Source of the DNA: Shewanella canadensis
GTDB lineage: Bacteria > Pseudomonadota > Gammaproteobacteria > Enterobacterales > Shewanellaceae
Direction: 5' to 3'
Assembly (NCBI RefSeq): GCF_003966225.1
Contig: NZ_RXNU01000003.1
Coordinates: forward strand, 186,001-250,000
Length of the DNA stretch: 64,000 bases
Shown here: positions 35,119 to 43,898 of the stretch, one piece after another
Position numbering within the stretch: the first letter of the stretch is position 1
Layout of the letters: each line of letters starts with the position of its first letter
The notes under the pieces: model-generated
What the model was told of the DNA's origin: nothing
Seen by the model: only the letters and a program-made list of their open reading frames with translations
Databases searched by the model: none
Program-made: the position numbers and the translations under genes

Positions 35119-35634
35119 ATGTCAAAAAATCTGACCCCTTTTAGCTGCGACGATATCTCTTCGTTGGCTAAATCGTTACGTAAACAGTTGCAACAACATG
35201 AGTCGTTTCCCAGCCATGTAGAGATGCTAAATATCCTGGCCAAGGCGACGGGTTTACAAAACTTCCAGCAATTGCGTCAGCAGCATGCTGAACAATTATC
35301 TTCGCAATCCAGTCTATCTGTCCCTATTCCTAAACGGCTGATGCCCTTTATGAGCGCAGATTACATCATGCATACCTGGCCTTCAAAGTATGCTATCCAA
35401 CAACAAAGTTTATGGTTTTTCTGGTGTCGCTTTCAGTACCAGAAAAGCTATAGCGAACGGCAAGTTAATGACATCTTAAAGGGCTTCCTCGGTTTTGAGG
35501 ATTTTGCTCTGATCCGCCGGGAGCTTTGCAACCATAAACTGCTTAAACGCACCGATGATGGCCGTACTTATTGGCGTGCATCAGCAACTCCACCCGAAGG
35601 TTTTGAGTCTCTGTCTGATTTCTGGCCTAGCTAA
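35119..35634 (+). CDS. DUF2087 domain protein
   Basis: The 171-residue product has a C-terminal DUF2087 region: LMPFMSADYIMHTWPSKYAIQQ, then YQKSYSERQVNDILKGFLGFEDFALIRRELCNHKLLKRTDDGRTYWRA. DUF2087 proteins have a winged-helix look and often accompany or are fused to DNA-binding domains; the role is not known. The N-terminal 65 residues are helical (LAKSLRKQLQQHESFPSHVEMLNILAKATG) and resemble the leading helices of glyoxalase-linked regulators in the family. No ribosome-binding site is obvious; start is the first ATG. The gene is 65 bp before a GNAT gene. Confidence 0.82.
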   Translation: MSKNLTPFSCDDISSLAKSLRKQLQQHESFPSHVEMLNILAKATGLQNFQQLRQQHAEQLSSQSSLSVPIPKRLMPFMSADYIMHTWPSKYAIQQQSLWFFWCRFQYQKSYSERQVNDILKGFLGFEDFALIRRELCNHKLLKRTDDGRTYWRASATPPEGFESLSDFWPS

Positions 35635-35699
35635 GTTTTGATTCAATCCTAAGTGCAATTGGCCTAGCCAATTGAAGAGTGATAGCCGAGGAGCGTTAA

Positions 35700-36122
35700 G
35701 TGAAGTTTCAAGTGATTAAGGAAGAAGATCCCATACTGGTGAATGAACTGGTTGAGGGCGTGCGGGCATATGTCCATGAACAGTTGGGGGATGAAATAAC
35801 GCTCCCACTGTCGGTCATCAGCCGGGATGATAATGGTGAATTAATCGGAGGAGTTTCCGGGCGGACCATATACAGAAACTTCTTAATTGGGGTTGTTTGG
35901 GTCGATAAAAAATACAGAGGCACAGGACTGGGACGTCAGCTGATGGAGTTAGCCGAAGACGAGGCCAAAGGTCGAGGCTGCTTAGTTTCTCAAGTGGATA
36001 CCTTGTCAATCCAAGCCCCTGTGTTTTATCAAAAATTGGGGTTTGAGATTATCGGGTCGGTACCTGAGTTCTCAGGCAGCCCTGCGCGCTATTTTCTGAT
36101 GAAAACCTATGGTGAGACATAA
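35700..36122 (+). CDS. GNAT family N-acetyltransferase
   Basis: The 140-residue product carries the acetyl-CoA loop KKYRGTGLGRQLM (about 70-82), the preceding strand LIGVVWVDKKYR, and the late FYQKLGFEIIG segment, so it is a typical small GNAT enzyme. The start is GTG with CGAGGAGCG upstream at good spacing. It is 65 bp behind the DUF2087 gene and may share its transcript. The acceptor substrate is unknown. A short tandem array begins at its stop codon. Confidence 0.9.
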   Translation: MKFQVIKEEDPILVNELVEGVRAYVHEQLGDEITLPLSVISRDDNGELIGGVSGRTIYRNFLIGVVWVDKKYRGTGLGRQLMELAEDEAKGRGCLVSQVDTLSIQAPVFYQKLGFEIIGSVPEFSGSPARYFLMKTYGET

Positions 36123-36180
36123 GTATTTAGCGAAACATAAATAATCAGTGAAACAATAGTTAGCGAAACATAAGTAATAG
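36113..36180. repeat. Imperfect tandem repeat after the GNAT gene
   Basis: Units based on AGCGAAACATAAGTAAT recur three to four times with variation (AGCGAAACATAAATAATC, AGTGAAACAATAGTT). It starts at the stop codon. Confidence 0.65.
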
Positions 36181-36326
36181 GATAAGGCCCCTGTCGCTCT
36201 GCAGGCAGGGGCTGATTGCTAACGAACAGACGCATTAAATCTGCCCTATTTATTTCAAAAATCATGAGCTAGAGACAAACCTCCAGCTCACTTCTGTCAA
36301 AATCGTGATAACAAGTAAAGCTTAAG

Positions 36327-36456
36327 TCGAAGAGATAAACACTCAAGTGAAAACGCGGCTGTGACCTTCCGTGACAAGGATGTCACGGCAGAGCCCACAG
36401 GGATTGTGCTTGCGGCGTGTCACAGAAGTGTTTGCACAATCAGCGAGCCGCAGGCT
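36327..36456. repeat. Structured dispersed repeat, copy 2 (about 130 bp, reversed)
   Basis: In reverse it has the same landmarks as 13255-13500: AGCCTGCGGCTCG, hairpin CCGTGACATCC/TGTCACGG (plus coordinates 36369-36388), CACAGCCGC and TATCTCTTCGA. It is shorter by about 115 bp. Confidence 0.6.
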
Positions 36457-36515
36457 ATAAATTAATTTGAAGCCATGCCATTAAATATCGAGCTAAATTC
36501 CCACAAAGTCAGAAG

Positions 36516-36547
36516 AAAAGATACTTGTAACTTGTTATCGGACAAGT
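36516..36547. repeat. 32-bp direct repeat, right copy, with internal hairpin
   Basis: See 34841-34872. One base differs. It ends 49 bp before the dcuA stop codon. Confidence 0.9.
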
Positions 36548-36596
36548 AAACAAACTTTTGTTCAAGAATGACTTTAGCTTTAATGCGATTCTCTGA

Positions 36597-37898
36597 TTAA
36601 AGCATCATTCCGCCAAACGCAAACCCTAATGCTACTGAGGTCGATATGGTGACTAATCCTGGAATAAGGAATGGGTGGTTAAATACCATATTTCCGATAC
36701 GAGTCGAGCCGGTATCATCCATCTGCACCGCGGCTAACAGCGTCGGATAGGTTGGCAATACAAACAGGGCACTCACGGCTGCAAATGAGGCGATAGCCGT
36801 GATGGGGGCCACGCCAATGGCTAAGGCTGCCGGCATCAATGCAGTTGTCGTAGCCCCTTGGGAATAGAGCAGCATAGAGGCAAAAAACAGGGTCACCGCA
36901 AGCATCCAGGGGTACTGATTAAGCACATCCGCAGAGAGTGCTTTAATGTCGTTAATGTGGCTGGACACGAAGGTGTCTCCCAGCCACGCGACACCTAGTA
37001 CGCAGATACAGGCGCACATTCCTGACTTGAAAGTAGGCGCATTAGCAATCTCTGAGGCATCGATTTTGGTGAATGTCACAATTGCGGTCGCCGCCGAAAG
37101 CATAAACACCATGATCGCTTCATTGCGACCCAGGGATGGGTTTGGAATAAGATTTACCGTGTCTGAGATTAAGGTGGCGTAAACAATGACACCGGCAATG
37201 GCCGTGATAAAGATATAGGTGGCGGGTTTGGCTGTCGGGAGAATATCCCTTTGAGTTTTCCCCTTCAGTTTAACTAACCCCTTCTCGAGGCGTGCCCGAT
37301 AAACCGGATCATCTTTCAGTTCACAGCCTAAGAAATTTGAGACGAAAGCCCCGGCCATACAGGCGATAAAGGTGGTGGGGATACAGATAGCCAGCAGGGT
37401 TAGGTAACTCACTCCCAGAGGCTCTAAAATCCCGGAAAAGAATACGACTGCGGCCGATATCGGGGAGGCGGTAATGGCTATTTGTGAGGCAACGACCGAG
37501 ATCCCAAGTGGTCTCGATGGTCTTATGCCTTGCTCTTTAGCCACCTCGGCGATAACCGGCAGTGTTGAAAATGCCGTATGACCAGTGCCCGCCAGCAGGG
37601 TCATAAAGTAGGTCACGATAGGGGCGTAGAAGGTGATATGTTTAGGGTTCTTGCGCAGAAACGTCTCTGACAGATCGACCAGCCACTCCAGACCGCCCGC
37701 GACCTGCATGGCGGCGATAGCTGCAATCACCGACATGATGATGAGAATCACATCTACCGGAATATGGCCCGTGTCGACGCCCAAAAATAACGAGAGAACC
37801 AAGACGCCAGCGCCACCAGCCAGACCAATACCAATGCCGCCAATTCGGGCACCAAGATAGATAAACGCGAGGACAACGAACAATTCAACAAAAACCAT
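36597..37898 (-). CDS. dcuA: Anaerobic C4-dicarboxylate transporter DcuA/DcuB family, DcuA-like
   Basis: The product has about 12 membrane helices and the Dcu motifs GGIGIGLAGGAGVLVLSLFLG, MSVIAAIAAMQVAGGLEWLV, LAGTGHTAFSTLPVIAEVAKEQGI and SACICVLGVAWLGDTFV-like segments. Side by side with E. coli sequences from memory it reads far closer to DcuA than DcuB. It exchanges or takes up fumarate, malate, succinate or aspartate at the inner membrane, mainly during anaerobic growth. I place the start at the ATG giving MVFVELFVVLAFIYLGAR; the extra 11 residues of an upstream start do not fit the family. A CRP-like site lies upstream. Confidence 0.92.
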   Translation of the reverse strand: MVFVELFVVLAFIYLGARIGGIGIGLAGGAGVLVLSLFLGVDTGHIPVDVILIIMSVIAAIAAMQVAGGLEWLVDLSETFLRKNPKHITFYAPIVTYFMTLLAGTGHTAFSTLPVIAEVAKEQGIRPSRPLGISVVASQIAITASPISAAVVFFSGILEPLGVSYLTLLAICIPTTFIACMAGAFVSNFLGCELKDDPVYRARLEKGLVKLKGKTQRDILPTAKPATYIFITAIAGVIVYATLISDTVNLIPNPSLGRNEAIMVFMLSAATAIVTFTKIDASEIANAPTFKSGMCACICVLGVAWLGDTFVSSHINDIKALSADVLNQYPWMLAVTLFFASMLLYSQGATTTALMPAALAIGVAPITAIASFAAVSALFVLPTYPTLLAAVQMDDTGSTRIGNMVFNHPFLIPGLVTISTSVALGFAFGGMML

Positions 37899-38059
37899 AA
37901 AAAACCTAATTTGAAGCAGAGGGGAACACATTCCTGACTGGCAGGAGGTGAAAGTTCAGGTGAAGCTTATTAGGAGAGTTGATGCCGCTTTTACCTGCAA
38001 GGCGAGAGCTTACTCTCCTTGTAGCTTATGTAGGGATGTTTAATTAACTATTTGTTGAA

Positions 38060-38079
38060 GCTGTGAGTCTGCTCACGTG
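38060..38079. promoter_or_regulatory. CRP-like binding site upstream of dcuA
   Basis: TGTGAGTCTGCTCACG matches TGTGA-N6-TCACA with one change and is centred about 170 bp before the dcuA start. CRP is a main regulator of anaerobic respiration in Shewanella. Distance is long, so an intervening untranslated leader would be needed. Confidence 0.45.
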
Positions 38080-38183
38080 AGGGCTGTCTGCGGTGGGGGT
38101 AAACGCACACTTATGCCGATCACAGATAAAAGTACCGCAGTGGAGGGCGGGGCAGAGGTGTGGTCGTCAAGGGGTCATTATTA

Positions 38184-38207
38184 ATAAAAAAGCCCGCAAT
38201 GCGGGCT
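38184..38207 (-). terminator. Intrinsic terminator of the ydb operon
   Basis: On the minus strand the stem AGCCCGC/GCGGGCT with a 3-base loop is followed by six T residues, 49 bp after the ydbL stop. Confidence 0.9.
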
Positions 38208-38209
38208 GT

Positions 38210-38226
38210 TATACAGATTGGTATTA
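38210..38226. repeat. Variant of the ATACCAATCGGTAT palindromic repeat
   Basis: The minus strand reads ATACCAATCTGTATAAC, one base from the core at 62952. It lies between the ydbL stop and its terminator. Confidence 0.6.
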
Positions 38227-38255
38227 TCACTCGTTCATTATGAAGATGATCGGCG

Positions 38256-38576
38256 TTACTTTTTTACCCATTTACCACTCGAGTTTTTGATGTACTGACC
38301 TTTCTTGGTCGCTTTCATCGCTTTTTCGGCAGCCAGCTTGGCGACATCCGATACTGAGATACCATTTTTCCTGGCGATATTCTGATAATGGGTTTTACGC
38401 TTAGCGTTGACCTGCTTAGCGACAGAGTTGGCTTCAGGGTTACTCTGTACTATGCCCAGATAACCATTAGGCTGTTCGCCAACGAGACCCTGAGACTTTG
38501 CGTCTTGAAGGGAGATTGCAAATGCATTAAGGCTCAGCAGCAGACCTGCGGCGAGCACCAGTAATTTAGTTTTCAT
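38256..38576 (-). CDS. ydbL: YdbL-family (DUF1318) periplasmic protein
   Basis: This 106-residue protein has a signal peptide (MKTKLLVLAAGLLLSLNAFA) and the YdbL pattern: ISLQDAKSQGLVGEQPNGYLG, NAKRKTHYQNIARKNGIS, and the C-terminal GQYIKNSSGKWVKK. YdbL is a periplasmic partner of YdbH and YnbE, which form a lipid-conducting bridge between the two membranes, and modulates their assembly. The start has the ribosome-binding site AAGGAG. It is the last gene of the ydbH-ynbE-ydbL operon, with 27 bp between it and ynbE. Confidence 0.92.
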   Translation of the reverse strand: MKTKLLVLAAGLLLSLNAFAISLQDAKSQGLVGEQPNGYLGIVQSNPEANSVAKQVNAKRKTHYQNIARKNGISVSDVAKLAAEKAMKATKKGQYIKNSSGKWVKK

Positions 38577-38603
38577 TCTGTACTCCTTAATTAACCGAAC
38601 CGA

Positions 38604-38804
38604 TTAAAATAACTCATCGTTGGTGAGTAATTCATCCAGGTCTTTATCAACCTTTATCTTGATTTCATGTTCAATCTTGACGTTGAGGTTGATCACTATG
38701 GGTTTATCGGGTGGCTCAATTTTGACCGTGGGCGTACAGCCGGTCAGAGCCAGGAGTGCAATCATTGCGCTTACGGACGTTCGTAAAACTGGCAATCTTT
38801 TCAC
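38604..38804 (-). CDS. ynbE: YnbE-family outer-membrane lipoprotein
   Basis: The 66-residue product has a lipoprotein signal (SAMIALLALTGCTPT, lipobox LTGC) followed by a beta-strand-prone tail (VKIEPPDKPIVINLNVKIEH, then EIKIKVDKDL). This is the YnbE pattern; its strands extend the groove of YdbH at the outer membrane. The start is GTG with AAGGAA upstream. The frame ends in a short acidic tail. It lies 194 bp from ydbH, a larger gap than in E. coli, so an internal promoter is possible. Confidence 0.88.
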   Translation of the reverse strand: MKRLPVLRTSVSAMIALLALTGCTPTVKIEPPDKPIVINLNVKIEHEIKIKVDKDLDELLTNDELF

Positions 38805-38998
38805 TGGAAGTTCCTTTTATCCTAATCGGCCCAGACAGATGACAGCCGACGTTTCATTTAAGTCTATTATATTGCGCTTAAGATGACACTAAACTGAACG
38901 TTTATTTTGAGCATCAAATATTGGCCGACATTATCGCACCAACTCATCGATTCAATAAGTTGATTCTAACAATTATTTCAATGAACTAGTCCTATTAA

Positions 38999-41900
38999 TC
39001 AGTTCATCGATTGCTCGATTTGAGTCTGCAGTTTATCGCCCACCTGTAGGCTCTTTAGCAGTTGGAGCATGTTCTCCTCTTGAGAGTAGTTCAAGTGGAT
39101 AGGGCGTTCAATCCCTTTGCCTTTTCCTTTCACATTGACTTTAAGCAGGGCATCGCCAGAGGGTTCCATATCGAAGGTGCTGGATAACTCTGTATATTGG
39201 AGATGCTCCATGGTCGAAAATGCAAAGTCGAGATAGGGTTGAGATTGACGCATCTGTTCGACGGCCGGGTTGCCACTTAACGAGATCAGTCCACCCGGCG
39301 CTCGCGCCGCTAAGCGTCCACCCGAGACAGAGATTTTACCGTCAATAAGGTCTACCGGGAGTACACCATCGAAGATACCATCGGCATAGAGACCCACCTG
39401 TGGTTGAATGGCGATGAGCTCCGCTAAACTCAGGCCTTGCAATACCAGGTAACCGTGAGATTTGTCATGTAGTTTGAGACTAAATTCTGGCAGTAAAACC
39501 TGTCCGCCCAGGAGATCGCCTGTGGCATTAAGATGAATTTCGGCATCACTTAAGTTAGCTGCCACACTATTACTGACCTGGGTATCGTGACGTAATGGCT
39601 CACCGTCTGATGGTGCCAGGAGTGGCGCCTCGAGTTGCGTGTCATCTAGTGAGAGGGAGATATCTCCTTCGGCTTTGATGTTAGTGATTAACATTCCGGG
39701 ATTAAATGCCGCGGCAGCGAGATCTATTTCCGGACAGGTGAAGCTGCGCTTATTTGCCCCCTGGCTATCTTGCAGAAGGTTGAGATGACAATGGGCTGAC
39801 ATGTTGACATCTTCGAAGGGAAGGTCGCTAATACTGCCGTTTAAAGATGAGAGCTTAGGTGAAAAATCAATATCAAACTGAGTGTTATTATTTGATTGAA
39901 ATAATTGATAATTTGCCTTTAGCTGAGTCTGTCCGTCCATATAAATATTGGTTGGCAAGGTGTAACTGTTTTGAACCAGAAAGAGTAGCGTACTCAGCTC
40001 GGTATCCAGATCAAGTTTTCCCTGCAATAGCGCTTGATTCTCCGCGCCGGGTTTCAAGCTGTGTTCACTATCAAACTCCAGGCCATCGATTGACCAGTGC
40101 TCTAACGAGTCGAGCCGATAGTCATCCCACTGTAGTGCTTGCGTCAGGGTTGCCTGATAGAGGTGTAATAATTTCTGTTTTCTTTTACGCTTATTTTTAA
40201 TATAAGTGTGATGGATTGCCAGTCCATCGACTTCATAACTCAGCCTATTTGCTATTTGTGACGTTTTTAAAAATTGTTCGAAGTCTGACTCATCCCTTGG
40301 CTCTGAGACGGGTGTAGGCTCTGTGCCAACTGACTCAGACAGAGAAGCCAGCTCAACCGAGGCGGAGCTTGGTTTTTCTAATTGAATGGCAAGTCGCGGC
40401 AATGAGACAAGATAGTGATCCTTTGAGCTTGTGAGAAAGGGTGTGTGGCTCAATTCTGTCTGTGTTTGCTCCAGTGATAGTCTGGGGAGCGATACCTTGA
40501 GCGTCTTGCTGCTTGTTTCAAGCGGATCATTATTTCGGCTGGTTTCGATCGCTAACCGCGTCCTGCCTTGGCTGCTAAACAGAATATGCTCGGTAGTGAT
40601 CAGACTGTCGCTACTACTGTCTTTGCTATCTTGGTTCAGATCGGCATAGCGGATGGATGAGGAGTCCAGTGTGAAGGGCGCTGCGATGAACTCGAAGTCA
40701 ACGTCAGGCTGGTCATTGTCACGGCCTCGATTGTTATGATTGCTATCTAAAGCAAGGTCGACTCTGAGATGACTCGGCTCTGATGAGCTAAAGGTCAGCG
40801 TTTCAGCATCAAACTCGATAATCTTAGATTTAGAAGAGGGGCGGAGGTGACGGTAAGAGATTGGGCCCAGGTGCATCGATAGCTTAGGGAGCGCTATCTC
40901 GAGTAGACCCGTTTCGTCGTAGCTCAGAGAAAGGTCATCTTGGAGACGGAGCCACGCCGTTTGATTGTTAAAATAAAAATTGGACTCGGGTTGGCTCGAT
41001 GGTGAAGTTTGCCGCTGCTCCACACTTAACTGACGGGTGTTTATTTGTGCATTTTTATTGACGTTAAGTTCAATGGAAAAAGGAGAGATCGCCTCATTAC
41101 TCACTGCTTCATTATTCGTCGTTATGGCGAACGCGCCATCTAATGCCATTGAAGATGCGCCCAGCGTAAGATCTGCTATGGCTTTATCTGCAACGGAGAG
41201 TGGTTCAACTAATAACTCATTGATCGACAAAGCTTGGCGTTGCTCTGCGCTCAACTGCCATTTTCCGCTCATACTCAACCGCTCACTGTTCGCCTCTCTG
41301 TTTTTATTGGGCAGAGACAGTGAGGTGTTATTTAGCGAGACGGTGACCTCTAATTTTGATTGAGCGATACTGAGCTGAAGCCGATCTAAGCTGATTGTTT
41401 TGTCTTGCAGTGAATAGATGAGTGGTTGTTTAAGGCTTAGCTGTATCTCAGGTGATGACTCTTTACTTAAGGCTCGAATTAACTGCTGCGTCTGCTTCTT
41501 AACTGCGCCATCTTGTATGAGATTGAGCAACACCTCTTGCTGAGCCGGGCTGGGGGCAAGGCTCAAGGTGAAGGGGAGCAGACTCAGTGAGAGATCGGCA
41601 AGATGGCCATTAAGCTCAAATTCAAGGTTCTTGTTGGTGCTCCCCTTTGCCGTTTCAGCATTTTCAGTTACACCTTCAGTTACATCAGCTGTTATAAGGC
41701 TCGAATGTGGCGCGAGCGTAAGCGACTCAAGGCTGCCAAGGACGAGTTGGGCGTCGGTGAGCGTATGATGTGACATCAATTGAGCGGTTTTCAAGTTAAG
41801 TTCGACATATGAATTCAGGCTCCCGCTAAGTTCGATATTTGCATCATCTATCCGCTGCTTTAGGTTGAGTAGGGGGAGCAGTGCACTATCATTTAACTCT

Positions 41901-42562
41901 TGAGCTGATAAACGGCTCAGGAATGAAGTTAGCTCATCGAACACCAAGCTGGTTGATATCTTCCAACGTTTATCTGTTAAATTAGCTTTCAGATTAAATA
42001 GCTGGTTTCCCTGATGGCTCAAACTTGTGTTGAGCTGGCCTGATTCATCGAGTTGCAGCTTTTCCATGACCAGACTCAGCCGCGCCGGGTCGATGCCGAC
42101 CAGAGTCAATGAGGTTTTACCGATATCTATCTCAGGCAGTTGGTTTAGATCCAGCGCCAGTGTGGGCCCTTGCTCATCGAGGTTTTTGCCCTCTTCGGTG
42201 AGCACTGCAGGATTGAGCACCACATCGATTTGGCCCAGTGCTATTTTATCTATCTGATTTAGCGATAGCTGGTTTGTAAAGAGCTTAAGAGGTGAAAATC
42301 CTTTATCTAAATTAATCGCCAGATCTGTTATTGCGACCCGAGTGCCGTGCACCATTAGGGTTAACCGGGGGAGATGCCAAATGTTAAGTGAATCCGCTCT
42401 GATGCTGAGCTCAGTTATCTGGGTGTCATATTCAACGAGGTACTGGTTTGCCAACCTGATGGCCAGCCGTTCATAGGTATTCGCCACTATGACGAAGAGA
42501 GTCAGTAATAAAAGAGTGAAAGCCAGTGTGATTCGCTTTGCACGAGATAATTTCCGCAGCAT
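38999..42562 (-). CDS. ydbH: YdbH, AsmA-like intermembrane lipid-transport bridge protein
   Basis: The 1187-residue protein has one N-terminal membrane helix (ITLAFTLLLLTLFVIVANTY) and a very long periplasmic beta-rich body ending in the DUF2263/YdbH C-terminal domain (YLVLQGLSLAELIAIQPQV, VLPVDLIDGKISVSGGRL, SLSGNPAVEQMRQSQP). Such AsmA-like proteins (YhdP, TamB, YdbH) form a hydrophobic groove that carries phospholipids between the inner and outer membranes. Length is larger than the roughly 880 residues of the E. coli protein, mostly from serine/glutamate-rich, low-complexity insertions in the middle (about residues 590-760). The weak ribosome-binding site leaves the first Met as the best start. 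ynbE and ydbL follow. Confidence 0.92.
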   Translation of the reverse strand: MLRKLSRAKRITLAFTLLLLTLFVIVANTYERLAIRLANQYLVEYDTQITELSIRADSLNIWHLPRLTLMVHGTRVAITDLAINLDKGFSPLKLFTNQLSLNQIDKIALGQIDVVLNPAVLTEEGKNLDEQGPTLALDLNQLPEIDIGKTSLTLVGIDPARLSLVMEKLQLDESGQLNTSLSHQGNQLFNLKANLTDKRWKISTSLVFDELTSFLSRLSAQELNDSALLPLLNLKQRIDDANIELSGSLNSYVELNLKTAQLMSHHTLTDAQLVLGSLESLTLAPHSSLITADVTEGVTENAETAKGSTNKNLEFELNGHLADLSLSLLPFTLSLAPSPAQQEVLLNLIQDGAVKKQTQQLIRALSKESSPEIQLSLKQPLIYSLQDKTISLDRLQLSIAQSKLEVTVSLNNTSLSLPNKNREANSERLSMSGKWQLSAEQRQALSINELLVEPLSVADKAIADLTLGASSMALDGAFAITTNNEAVSNEAISPFSIELNVNKNAQINTRQLSVEQRQTSPSSQPESNFYFNNQTAWLRLQDDLSLSYDETGLLEIALPKLSMHLGPISYRHLRPSSKSKIIEFDAETLTFSSSEPSHLRVDLALDSNHNNRGRDNDQPDVDFEFIAAPFTLDSSSIRYADLNQDSKDSSSDSLITTEHILFSSQGRTRLAIETSRNNDPLETSSKTLKVSLPRLSLEQTQTELSHTPFLTSSKDHYLVSLPRLAIQLEKPSSASVELASLSESVGTEPTPVSEPRDESDFEQFLKTSQIANRLSYEVDGLAIHHTYIKNKRKRKQKLLHLYQATLTQALQWDDYRLDSLEHWSIDGLEFDSEHSLKPGAENQALLQGKLDLDTELSTLLFLVQNSYTLPTNIYMDGQTQLKANYQLFQSNNNTQFDIDFSPKLSSLNGSISDLPFEDVNMSAHCHLNLLQDSQGANKRSFTCPEIDLAAAAFNPGMLITNIKAEGDISLSLDDTQLEAPLLAPSDGEPLRHDTQVSNSVAANLSDAEIHLNATGDLLGGQVLLPEFSLKLHDKSHGYLVLQGLSLAELIAIQPQVGLYADGIFDGVLPVDLIDGKISVSGGRLAARAPGGLISLSGNPAVEQMRQSQPYLDFAFSTMEHLQYTELSSTFDMEPSGDALLKVNVKGKGKGIERPIHLNYSQEENMLQLLKSLQVGDKLQTQIEQSMN

Positions 42563-42635
42563 CGATAGAGTATTTCGATATTGATGATAATAATCTCTGA
42601 GTTTAGCACGCTATAATTTCAAATAATTGAGATTT

Positions 42636-42652
42636 ATACCAATTCGATGGGA
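42636..42652. repeat. Weak variant of the ATACCAATCGGTAT repeat
   Basis: TATACCAATTCGATGGG resembles the left half of the family but the right half has changed. It lies between yeaD and ydbH. Confidence 0.35.
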
Positions 42653-42707
42653 AAATCGAGTGATAAATTTACGAGATATTGAGTGAGAAACATAACTCGG
42701 CAGGATT

Positions 42708-42732
42708 AAAAAAGGCCTTGTAAAAGGCCTTT
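42708..42732 (-). terminator. Intrinsic terminator after the YeaD-like gene
   Basis: On the minus strand AAAGGCCTT/AAGGCCTTT with a 4-base loop runs into T residues, 63 bp after the stop codon. Confidence 0.9.
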
Positions 42733-42794
42733 GTGCTGTCACTTATCAGGTGAATTGAGTGATTAATTTTGGCGTGTTTATGCCTTCCAGCCTA

Positions 42795-43643
42795 TTACGC
42801 TTTCCAACCAATTTTCGTGGTTAACGTGTGGGACTCATTAGGGGCTAGAGTCAGCTTGTCTTCTAATACATTAGCCGCTTCCAGACAGACCATACTGAGG
42901 TAGTCATCACAATTGAAGCGTGACAGGCGCTGTGATTTATCTATCCAAGGATTCCAGAGTACCGCGGACTGGCTGTTTTCACGGCTGATCTCGATAGTTC
43001 CATCCGGCGTATGAAGTAACTGACTCTGACTAAGCTTGGTATAAACCCGGTCAGTCTCTGCCTCGAATTTCACCTCATCTCCGGGCTGTTGATAGGGGCC
43101 TTCACCGAACTCAATGTACTGTGAGCCTTCAAAACCGCTGGCGGTCAACTGGTGAATATCATTAATCGGCAAGTAAGTATGCAATGCCTGAGTCAGGCTG
43201 ACAGGCTGGTTATCCAGATTAGTATTGATTAAGGAGACCGTTAGTGTTTCTGCCAGGGTAAACATGACCTCAACCCGGGTGTCGTGTGGCCAATATTGGC
43301 GGTTCTCTTCAGTGATCGCCAGAGCGAATTTAAGCTCTACCGCTTCAGATCGCATCTGCACGGATTCGAGTGTCCATAGACTGGTGCGGGCAAAGCCATG
43401 TTGCGGCCAGTCTGGGGTGTCACTCATGCCAAACCAGGGCCAGCAGATGGGGATCCCGCCCCTGATACCACTTCCCGGTTGATAATCGTCGGCAGAGGAG
43501 ACCCAGAGTAGGGTTTTCTCTCCTTTAGGTTGAAAGAGGTCAATCTGAGCGCCTTGCATAAAAATTCTCGCCTTGCACAGTGGCGTATCAACATCCACAT
43601 ATTCTAATCCGCTGGCGTGTTTTTTTGTCGTTACAGAACCCAT
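42795..43643 (-). CDS. yeaD: D-hexose-6-phosphate mutarotase (YeaD-like)
   Basis: The 282-residue protein matches the aldose-1-epimerase superfamily branch of YeaD: IFMQGAQIDLFQPKGEKTLLWVSS, GGIPICWPWFG, HGFARTSLWTLE, LHTYLPINDIHQL and the late VLWNPWIDKSQ. The histidines in PQHGFAR and TQALHTYLP and a C-terminal glutamate (MVCLEAANV) fit the catalytic set. The enzyme interconverts alpha and beta anomers of glucose-6-phosphate and related sugars in the cytoplasm. Start is supported by AGGAAG upstream. It is divergent from the acyl-CoA dehydrogenase gene and ends at a strong terminator. Confidence 0.92.
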   Translation of the reverse strand: MGSVTTKKHASGLEYVDVDTPLCKARIFMQGAQIDLFQPKGEKTLLWVSSADDYQPGSGIRGGIPICWPWFGMSDTPDWPQHGFARTSLWTLESVQMRSEAVELKFALAITEENRQYWPHDTRVEVMFTLAETLTVSLINTNLDNQPVSLTQALHTYLPINDIHQLTASGFEGSQYIEFGEGPYQQPGDEVKFEAETDRVYTKLSQSQLLHTPDGTIEISRENSQSAVLWNPWIDKSQRLSRFNCDDYLSMVCLEAANVLEDKLTLAPNESHTLTTKIGWKA

Positions 43644-43898
43644 CTATTTCTTCCTCATTCCCTAATGGCGACCTAATTAAGCGTTAGCTTACAGCGTTTT
43701 AATGGCTTTCATAAGGGGGAGTTATCTTCATTTTACGGTTACGCTGTTCGAGATCAAAAACAAACGAAGAAGAACAGGCTAATTTAGCGTAATAAGTAGA
43801 CGCCTCTTGTAAAAATATAAATTTAAACGCATGATTGAAACCATCGTATGAAAGGTCAGAATATTTTTGTCTTAATATAAAAATAAAAGGAACAGGGA

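Larger units (their letters stand above)
37899..38255. other. dcuA leader and tail of the ydb operon
   Basis: No gene is seen. It contains a CRP-like site, the terminator of the ydbH-ynbE-ydbL operon and a palindromic repeat remnant. Confidence 0.6.

Noticed and set aside
34857-35144. 95-codon plus-strand frame before the DUF2087 gene
   Set aside because: It begins inside the 32-bp direct repeat and overlaps the true start of the next gene; no motif.
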